From contig CAKTUC010000037.1 of the NCBI GenBank assembly GCA_934617135.1, forward strand, positions 1-12,473: 12,473 bases of DNA. Direction: 5' to 3'. Positions 7,206 through 12,473 of this stretch are shown piece after piece. Numbering within the stretch: the first letter of the stretch is position 1; the number at the start of each line of letters is the position of its first letter. The translations under genes and the position numbers were made by a program. This DNA comes from an uncultured Collinsella sp. (lineage in GTDB: Bacteria; Actinomycetota; Coriobacteriia; Coriobacteriales; Coriobacteriaceae). The notes beneath the pieces are model-generated. The model made no database searches. It was given only the letters and a program-made list of their open reading frames with translations, and was not told where the DNA came from.

Positions 7206-8087
7206 ATGAATACCGCTGCGGCCGCCGACAAGGACACCGTCCCCACCATCGAGATCGCCGCCCACGCCGGCACCTGCTACGGCGTGCAGCGCGCACTCGA
7301 CATGGCGCTGGCCGCCGCACCGCAGGCAGGGGAGAACGCACAGGTTCACACCCTGGGCCCTCTGATCCATAACCCCATTGTGGTGCGCGAGCTTGCCGAA
7401 GCGGGCGTGGGCTTGGCCGAGACCCTGGACGACGCTGCGTCGGGCACGGTGATCATCCGCGCCCACGGCGTGGTGCCGCAGGTCATCGACGCCGCCCGCG
7501 AGCGCGACCTTACCGTGGTCGATGCCACTTGCCCCTACGTGAAGAAGGTCCACGTGGCAGCAGAGCGCCTGGTGCGCGAGGGCTACCGCGTGGTCGTCGT
7601 AGGCGAGCCCGGTCACCCCGAGGTCGAGGGCATTCTGGGCCACGCCGGCGATGACGCTCAGGTCGTGAGCTGCGCCGCCGACGCCGACGAGCTACCGCTT
7701 AAGGGCAAGGTGGGCCTCGTCGTACAGACCACTCAGACCGCGCAGAACTTGGCTGAGGTCGTGGCCGCCATCACCCCGCGTGTGCAGGAGCTGCGCGTGA
7801 TCAACACGATCTGCGCCGCCACGAGCGAGCGCCAGCAGGCGGCCGCGTCACTCGCCCAGCGCTGTGACTGCATGGTCGTCGTGGGCGGTAAGAACTCGGG
7901 CAACACGCGCCGCCTGGCGCAGATTTGCACCGACGCCTGCGAGCACACGCATCATATCGAGGAAGCTTCCGAGCTCGAGGCCGCATGGTTTACCGACGCT
8001 CAGCACATCGGCATCACCGCCGGAGCCTCAACCCCGCAAGAACACATCGAGCGCGCCGTCGAGCGCATCAAGGAGCTTTGCCGCTAA
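7206..8087 (+). CDS. ispH: 4-hydroxy-3-methylbut-2-enyl diphosphate reductase
   Basis: IspH is the last enzyme of the MEP pathway. It reduces HMBPP to isopentenyl and dimethylallyl diphosphate with an oxygen-sensitive [4Fe-4S] cluster. The three cluster cysteines are visible, numbered from ATG 7206: Cys24 in AGTCYGVQRAL, Cys109 in VDATCPYVKK and Cys203 in NTICAATSERQ. RAHGV and GHPEVEG supply conserved substrate-binding histidines, and the SERQ segment contacts the diphosphate. The 293-residue length is typical. The start at 7206 is preferred because GGGAGAG (7193-7199) precedes it; starting at 7191 adds only five residues (MGENV). It is not fused to ribosomal protein S1, unlike in many Clostridia. 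The next gene begins two bases after the stop. The enzyme implies use of the MEP rather than the mevalonate route. Confidence 0.97.
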   Translation: MNTAAAADKDTVPTIEIAAHAGTCYGVQRALDMALAAAPQAGENAQVHTLGPLIHNPIVVRELAEAGVGLAETLDDAASGTVIIRAHGVVPQVIDAARERDLTVVDATCPYVKKVHVAAERLVREGYRVVVVGEPGHPEVEGILGHAGDDAQVVSCAADADELPLKGKVGLVVQTTQTAQNLAEVVAAITPRVQELRVINTICAATSERQQAAASLAQRCDCMVVVGGKNSGNTRRLAQICTDACEHTHHIEEASELEAAWFTDAQHIGITAGASTPQEHIERAVERIKELCR

Positions 8088-8089
8088 TC

Positions 8090-9532
8090 ATGGACCAGAC
8101 CGTACCCGCATACGCCGCCGAGGTGGCCGATTACGGGCGCAGCCGCGACCCCGAGCCGGGTGAGGGCGCGCTCGTTAAGAACGTGCGTCCCGAATCGCCC
8201 GCATGGGATGTGGGTATCGAGCCGGGCATGCGCGTGCTTACGGTCAACGGCGAGCCGCTCACCGACATGATCGTGTGGCTCTGGGAGGCCGACGACGACA
8301 CCGTCGAGCTGACAGTCTTAGACCCGCGCGACGAAACCGTCACCCCGGTGGAGCTCGACCGTTTCCCGGGTGAGGACTGGGGCCTGGAGTTCGACGGCCC
8401 CATCTTCGATGGTATGCGTACCTGCGTCAACGCCTGCGTGTTTTGCTTTATGACGATGCTGCCCAAGGGTGGTCGTTCCACGCTCTATATTCGAGATGAC
8501 GACTACCGCCTGAGCTTTTTGCAGGGCAACTTTGTCACGCTCACAAACCTCACCGACGAGGACGTGCAAAACGTCATCGACCGTAATATGAGCCCCATGA
8601 ACGTATCGGTCCACGCCGTGAGCCCCGACGTTCGCCGCCGCATGATGGGCCGCAACGCCCAGCGCGGCATGGACGTGCTCGAGGCCATCATGGCCGCCGG
8701 CATCGAGATTCACGCGCAGATTGTATTGTGCCCCGGCATGAACGACGGCGAGGAGTTGGAAAAGACCCTGCGCTACTGCGAGGAGCACGAACAGATTACG
8801 AGCCTGGGTATCGTGCCGCTCGGTTTTACCAAGCACCAGAACCGCTTTAGCTGGTCATACAGCGATAAACCCGAGCTCGCGCGCGAGACCATTGCCATGA
8901 TCCGGCCCTATCAGGATCGCGCTTACGAGCGCTTTGGCCGCCACACCTTCCAGATGAGCGACGAGTTCTATCTGGACGCCGGCATCGAGCCGCCCGAGGC
9001 AGACTTTTACGACGGCTACCCGCAGTACTATGACGGCATCGGCATGATTCGCTCCTATCTGGACGAGACCGACGATGTGATCGCCGCCGATGCCGAGCGC
9101 CTGGCCCGCGTTCGCGAAGCCATCACCGCCCGCGACCAGCGCCTGCTGTGCCTCTCGGGTGCCAGCGCACGCGACACCGTGGCGCGCTTCGTGGAGTCGC
9201 CGCAGGGCCTCGCCGGCACCGTCACGGCCATCAAGAACCGCTACTTTGGTGGCAACGTGGACGTGACCGGTCTCATCGTCGCGAGCGATATCTTGGAGCA
9301 GCTGCCGCAGGACCTGTCGGGGGTTATGCTCTTTGTGCCTAAGCTCATGTTCAACGCTGACGGCATGACACTTGACGAGTATCATCGTGACGATTTACTC
9401 GCAAGCCTTACCAGTCGCCGCGCTGAGGTTCATGTGGTGTCGACCATGCCGCATGAGTTGCTCGATACCCTGGAGCGCATCCTTGGCATTGTGCCTGCCG
9501 ACTCTAATACTTCCACCAACCCTACCCATTAA
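8090..9532 (+). CDS. DUF512 radical-SAM protein with N-terminal PDZ-like domain, function unknown
   Basis: A 480-aa cytoplasmic protein. An N-terminal PDZ-like segment (about 25-85, with VRPESPAWDVGIEPGMRVL and VNGEPL) precedes CVNACVFC (112-119), a CX3CX2C motif typical of a radical-SAM [4Fe-4S] site (Cys112, Cys116, Cys119). DDDYRLSFLQGNFVTLTNL (137-155) is characteristic of the DUF512 family, and the rest matches a TIM-barrel plus the DUF512 C-terminal domain. The family is widespread in Clostridia and related Gram-positives and commonly lies beside der, as here, but its substrate is unestablished as far as I know. ATG 8090 begins two bases after the ispH stop. The nearest AAGGAG (8070-8075) is 14 bases away, longer than normal, so translation is probably coupled to ispH. 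A TTG at 8078 is in frame but too close to that site. Confidence 0.93.
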   Translation: MDQTVPAYAAEVADYGRSRDPEPGEGALVKNVRPESPAWDVGIEPGMRVLTVNGEPLTDMIVWLWEADDDTVELTVLDPRDETVTPVELDRFPGEDWGLEFDGPIFDGMRTCVNACVFCFMTMLPKGGRSTLYIRDDDYRLSFLQGNFVTLTNLTDEDVQNVIDRNMSPMNVSVHAVSPDVRRRMMGRNAQRGMDVLEAIMAAGIEIHAQIVLCPGMNDGEELEKTLRYCEEHEQITSLGIVPLGFTKHQNRFSWSYSDKPELARETIAMIRPYQDRAYERFGRHTFQMSDEFYLDAGIEPPEADFYDGYPQYYDGIGMIRSYLDETDDVIAADAERLARVREAITARDQRLLCLSGASARDTVARFVESPQGLAGTVTAIKNRYFGGNVDVTGLIVASDILEQLPQDLSGVMLFVPKLMFNADGMTLDEYHRDDLLASLTSRRAEVHVVSTMPHELLDTLERILGIVPADSNTSTNPTH

Positions 9533-9537
9533 AGGAG
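9531..9537 (+). promoter_or_regulatory. Ribosome binding site that decides the der start
   Basis: AAAGGAG overlaps the stop codon of the preceding gene and lies 5 bases before the ATG at 9543. The open frame continues far upstream (to 9372), but family alignment and this site place the start at 9543. Confidence 0.85.
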
Positions 9538-9542
9538 AGCAG

Positions 9543-10877
9543 ATGAAACCTATCGTCGCCGTCGTCGGACGCCCCAACGTGGGCAAGTCCACGCTCGTTA
9601 ACCGCCTGGCCCAGACCTCGGACGCCATCGTCCACGAGTCCCGCGGCGTCACGCGCGACCGCTCGTATCACACGGCCGATTGGAACGGCCGCGAGTTCAC
9701 CATCGTCGACACGGGCGGTATCGAGCCGCTCAAGAGCGACGACGTCTTTGCCACGTCCATCCGCGACCAGGCGCTCGCCGCCGCCGAGGAAGCCGCCGTC
9801 ATCCTATTTGTGGTCGACGGCCGCACCGGCGTCACCGAGGAGGACGAATCGGTCGCCCGCATGCTCAAGCGCTCCGACAAGCCGGTCTTTCTGCTGGTGA
9901 ACAAACTCGACAATCCCGATCGCGAGAACGACAACATCTGGGAGTTCTATTCGCTCGGCATCGGCGAGCCCACGCCGCTTTCGGCCCTGCACGGCCATGG
10001 CACGGGCGACCTGCTCGATGACATCGTGGCCTTGCTCCCCGAAGAGGAGGACGAGGTCGCCGACGAGTTCCCCGACGCGCTGAATGTCGCCATTATCGGC
10101 CGACCCAACGCCGGCAAGTCGTCGCTGTTCAACCGCATCCTGGGCGCCGATCGCTCCATCGTGTCGAACATCGCCGGCACCACGCGCGACGCCATCGATA
10201 CGGTCGTCGAGCGCAACGGCAAGCACTACCGCATGGTCGATACCGCGGGCATTCGCAAGAAGAGCACCGTGTACGAGAACATTGAATACTACTCCATGGT
10301 CCGCGGCCTGCGCGCCATCGACCGCGCCGACGTGGCACTGCTCGTCGTCGACGCCTCCGTGGGCGTTACCGAGCAGGACCAGAAGGTCATGGGTCTTGCC
10401 ATCGAGCGCGGCTGCGCCATCGTGGTGCTGCTCAACAAGTGGGACCTGCTCGATGATGACCGCAAGCGCGAGGCCTGCATGGAGACCGTCGACCGCCGCC
10501 TGGGCGTCATGGCTCCCTGGGCCCAGTACCTGCGCATCTCCGCCCTTACCGGCCGCAGCATCGAGAAGATCTGGGGCATGGTCGACGCCGCCGAGAAGAC
10601 GCGTTCGCAAAAGATCTCCACCTCGCGCCTCAACACCTTCCTCACCGACCTGCGCGAGTTCGGCCACACCGTGGTGGACGGCAAGCGCCGCCTGCGCATG
10701 CACTACGTGACCCAGACGGGCGTCAACCCGCCGACGTTTACGTTCTTCGTCAACCACAGCGACCTGGTCAATGACACCTACCAGCGCTATGTGGAGAACC
10801 GCATGCGCTCGACCTTCGACTTTGCCGGCACGCCCATTCGACTCTTCTTTAGGAAGAAGGAGCAAAAGGATGCTTAA
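9543..10877 (+). CDS. der: GTPase Der (EngA), ribosome biogenesis
   Basis: Der is an essential GTPase with two tandem G domains that takes part in 50S ribosomal subunit assembly. G domain 1 shows GRPNVGKS (9-16), DTGG (56-59) and NKLD (120-123). An acidic linker (about 163-178, EEEDEVADEF) connects it to G domain 2 with GRPNAGKS (186-193), DTAG (233-236) and NKWD (298-301). The C-terminal KH-like domain (about 355-440) ends in a basic tail (FFRKKEQKDA). The 444-residue length is normal. The ATG at 9543 follows AAAGGAG by 5 bases. Its stop overlaps the start of plsY by 8 bases. The DUF512-der-plsY-gpsA order is familiar from Gram-positive genomes. Confidence 0.98.
   Translation: MKPIVAVVGRPNVGKSTLVNRLAQTSDAIVHESRGVTRDRSYHTADWNGREFTIVDTGGIEPLKSDDVFATSIRDQALAAAEEAAVILFVVDGRTGVTEEDESVARMLKRSDKPVFLLVNKLDNPDRENDNIWEFYSLGIGEPTPLSALHGHGTGDLLDDIVALLPEEEDEVADEFPDALNVAIIGRPNAGKSSLFNRILGADRSIVSNIAGTTRDAIDTVVERNGKHYRMVDTAGIRKKSTVYENIEYYSMVRGLRAIDRADVALLVVDASVGVTEQDQKVMGLAIERGCAIVVLLNKWDLLDDDRKREACMETVDRRLGVMAPWAQYLRISALTGRSIEKIWGMVDAAEKTRSQKISTSRLNTFLTDLREFGHTVVDGKRRLRMHYVTQTGVNPPTFTFFVNHSDLVNDTYQRYVENRMRSTFDFAGTPIRLFFRKKEQKDA
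10857..10862 (+). promoter_or_regulatory. Ribosome binding site for plsY inside der
   Basis: AAGGAG within the last codons of der lies 7 bases before the ATG at 10870. It fixes the plsY start, although the frame is open from 10771. It implies that plsY initiates before der terminates. Confidence 0.8.
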
Positions 10878-11553
10878 TCCGATCCTGCTGACCGCCATCT
10901 GCGCCGTGGTCTCGTTCTTTATCGGAGCGATTCCGTTTGGCCTGATCCTGGGCCGCGTGTTCAACCACACGGACATTCGCAAGGCGGGCTCCGGCAACAT
11001 CGGCACCACCAACGCGCTGCGCGTGGCCGGCCCCAAAGTGGCCGCTCTCACGCTGCTGCTCGATTGCCTTAAGGGCGCCATCTGCGTCATCATCGCGCGC
11101 CCGCTCATCGCGAGCGTGGGCTATGGCTTCCCCGCGAGCATCATGGCCCCTGGTGCTGCCGGCGACTGGATGCTCGGCGTCATTTGCCTGGCTGCCGTGT
11201 GGGGCCACATCTTCTCGCCCTATCTCAACTTTCACGGCGGCAAAGGTATCGCCGTGGGCCTGGGCGTGATTCTTGCCTGGTACTGGCCCATTGGCCTGTC
11301 GCTGCTGGGCATGTTCATCGTGGCCGTCGCCATCACCAAGTACGTGTCGGTCGGCTCGCTCGCCGCCGCCATCGGCCTTCCCATCGCCGCCTGCGCGGTC
11401 TTTCCGTACAGCAGCCTGGGCCTCAAGTTTTGCATGGCGATGATCGGCATCACCGTGGTGTGGGCCCATCGCTCGAATATCCAAAAGCTCATGGCCGGTA
11501 AGGAGTCCAAGCTCTCGTTTACCAAGCGCGTCACCGAGCCCGACGATAAGTAG
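10870..11553 (+). CDS. plsY: Acyl-phosphate:glycerol-3-phosphate acyltransferase
   Basis: PlsY is an integral membrane enzyme that moves the acyl chain from acyl-phosphate (made by PlsX) to glycerol-3-phosphate, giving lysophosphatidic acid. At 227 aa it shows several hydrophobic helices (about 4-28, 55-78, 100-117, 128-155 and 160-197). The three family motifs are present: SGNIGTTN (41-48), GGKGIAVGLG (123-132) and the C-terminal HRSNIQKLMAGKESK (200-214). The start is ATG 10870 behind AAGGAG; it overlaps der by 8 bases. The next gene, gpsA, makes its glycerol-3-phosphate substrate. PlsX is not in this window. Confidence 0.97.
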   Translation: MLNPILLTAICAVVSFFIGAIPFGLILGRVFNHTDIRKAGSGNIGTTNALRVAGPKVAALTLLLDCLKGAICVIIARPLIASVGYGFPASIMAPGAAGDWMLGVICLAAVWGHIFSPYLNFHGGKGIAVGLGVILAWYWPIGLSLLGMFIVAVAITKYVSVGSLAAAIGLPIAACAVFPYSSLGLKFCMAMIGITVVWAHRSNIQKLMAGKESKLSFTKRVTEPDDK

Positions 11554-11562
11554 GAGAGAGTC

Positions 11563-12473
11563 ATGAATGTTGCGCTGATTGGCTCCGGCTCCTGGGGAAC
11601 CGCCGTCGCCGGCCTTGCCGCCGCGCGAGCCGAGCGCGTAACCATGTGGGCCCATAGCGAGCAGACGGCTGCCGGCATTAACGCTGAGCACCGTAATCCC
11701 CGCTATCTGGTGGACTACGAGCTGCCGGAAAACGTTTTCGCCACGACGGACCTGGCCCAAGCGCTCGACGGCGCCGAGGCCATCATCTTTGCCGTGCCTT
11801 CGACGCACCTACGCAGTGTCTGCCACCAGGCGGCGCCCTTTATGGCGGACGAGACGCCGGTTCTGTGCCTCACCAAGGGCATTGAGCCCGAGTCCGGCCT
11901 GCTTATGAGCGAGGTCATAGCCAGCGAGATTGGCAACGAGTCGCGCGTGGCGGCGCTTTCGGGCCCCAACCATGCCGAGGAAATCTGCCGCGGCGGGCTT
12001 TCGGCCGCCGTCATCGCCAGTGAAGACCAACAGGCGGGAGAGACCTTTAAAGATCTGTTGCTGTCCACGGCCTTCCGCATCTATCTGTCGCAGGACATGA
12101 CTGGTGTCGAGGTCTGCGGCGCCATGAAAAACGTCATCGCCATCGTGTGCGGCATCTCCGCCGGTTCGGGCGCGGGCGACAACACGCTCGCCCTCATCAT
12201 GACGCGCGGTCTGGCCGAGATCAGCCGCCTGGTGCACGCCCGCGGCGGCCAGGCCATGACCTGCATGGGACTTGCCGGCATGGGCGACCTTATCGCCACC
12301 TGCACCTCCGAGCATTCGCGCAACCGCACCTTTGGCTACGAGTTCGCTCATGGCGTGTCGCTCGAAGAGTACCAGGCACGCACGCATATGGTGGTCGAGG
12401 GTGCCGTCGCGGCCCGCAGCGTCAGCGAGCTCGCCCGTTCACTGGGCGTAGACATTCCGCTCACCTTTGCCGT
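11563..12473 (+). CDS. gpsA: Glycerol-3-phosphate dehydrogenase [NAD(P)+], C-terminus beyond the window
   Basis: GpsA reduces dihydroxyacetone phosphate to glycerol-3-phosphate in the cytoplasm, the entry point of phospholipid synthesis. ATG 11563 follows GGAGAG (11553-11558) and the frame stays open to the window end (303 codons visible). The Rossmann motif GSGSWGTA (7-14) has Ser where many members have Ala (GAGSWGTA). Further matches are SGPNHAEE (133-140), the catalytic lysine region MKNVIAI (Lys189) and LAGMGDLIATCTSEHSRNR (237-255), which binds the substrate phosphate and cofactor. About 30 residues are expected to be missing, by comparison with the usual length of around 330. It lies 9 bases after plsY, whose substrate it supplies. 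Confidence 0.96.
   Translation, partial: MNVALIGSGSWGTAVAGLAAARAERVTMWAHSEQTAAGINAEHRNPRYLVDYELPENVFATTDLAQALDGAEAIIFAVPSTHLRSVCHQAAPFMADETPVLCLTKGIEPESGLLMSEVIASEIGNESRVAALSGPNHAEEICRGGLSAAVIASEDQQAGETFKDLLLSTAFRIYLSQDMTGVEVCGAMKNVIAIVCGISAGSGAGDNTLALIMTRGLAEISRLVHARGGQAMTCMGLAGMGDLIATCTSEHSRNRTFGYEFAHGVSLEEYQARTHMVVEGAVAARSVSELARSLGVDIPLTFA

Noticed and set aside
7925..8089. Upstream extension of the DUF512 gene into ispH
   Set aside because: The extra residues are Arg/His-rich, overlap the conserved end of ispH in another frame and match no family. The ATG at 8090 fits the PDZ-like domain start.
9372..9542. Upstream extension of der into the DUF512 gene
   Set aside because: Der proteins begin a few residues before GRPNVGKS, and AAAGGAG sits right before the ATG at 9543.
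9804..11108. Antisense open frame of 434 codons opposite der and plsY
   Set aside because: Same explanation: strong sense genes with intact motifs on the other strand and no domain in this frame.

Overview
This is a GC-rich window (roughly 65% by eye) in which every convincing protein gene lies on the + strand. Genes are tightly packed, with gaps of 0-85 bases and several short overlaps, and most start behind good GGAGG-type ribosome binding sites. The gene set (tmRNA, ScpA/ScpB, RluB, Cmk, PlsC, IspH, a DUF512 radical-SAM protein, Der, PlsY, GpsA) and its order resemble the conserved scpAB-rluB-cmk-der-plsY-gpsA neighbourhood of Firmicutes and some Actinobacteria. High GC plus this Firmicutes-like order suggests a Coriobacteriia member such as Collinsella. 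That placement is inference and was not tested by any search.

Layout. Positions 1-30 are the 3' end of a structured RNA with tRNA-like acceptor and T arms, most likely tmRNA. It is followed by a clear intrinsic terminator (44-72). A first set of genes then encodes an ABC-F ribosome-associated ATPase (104-2140), a small two-helix membrane protein (2127-2423) and an M50 site-2-type protease (2433-3116). An 84-base gap (3117-3200) holds a perfect hairpin and a weak promoter candidate. A long run follows: scpA, scpB, rluB, cmk, plsC, ispH, a DUF512 radical-SAM gene, der, plsY and gpsA, the last cut by the window edge. The other gaps (73-103, 5704-5769 and shorter ones) show no recognisable feature beyond ribosome binding sites. 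No stretch above 300 bases lacks a gene.

How the genes work together. ScpA and ScpB are the non-SMC subunits of the chromosome-condensing SMC complex. RluB and Der act on the large ribosomal subunit, and ABC-F and tmRNA act on translating or stalled ribosomes. GpsA, PlsY and PlsC are three successive steps from dihydroxyacetone phosphate to phosphatidic acid. Cmk recycles CMP/dCMP, and CMP is released by phospholipid synthesis. IspH ends the MEP isoprenoid pathway. The run therefore looks like a growth-linked housekeeping operon coupling chromosome, ribosome and membrane production. I see no mobile element, CRISPR array, prophage or toxin-antitoxin pair. I do not find a clear undescribed system. 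The points most worth checking are a non-canonical HX4E acyltransferase motif in PlsC, the uncharacterised DUF512 protein and the small membrane protein overlapping the ABC-F gene.
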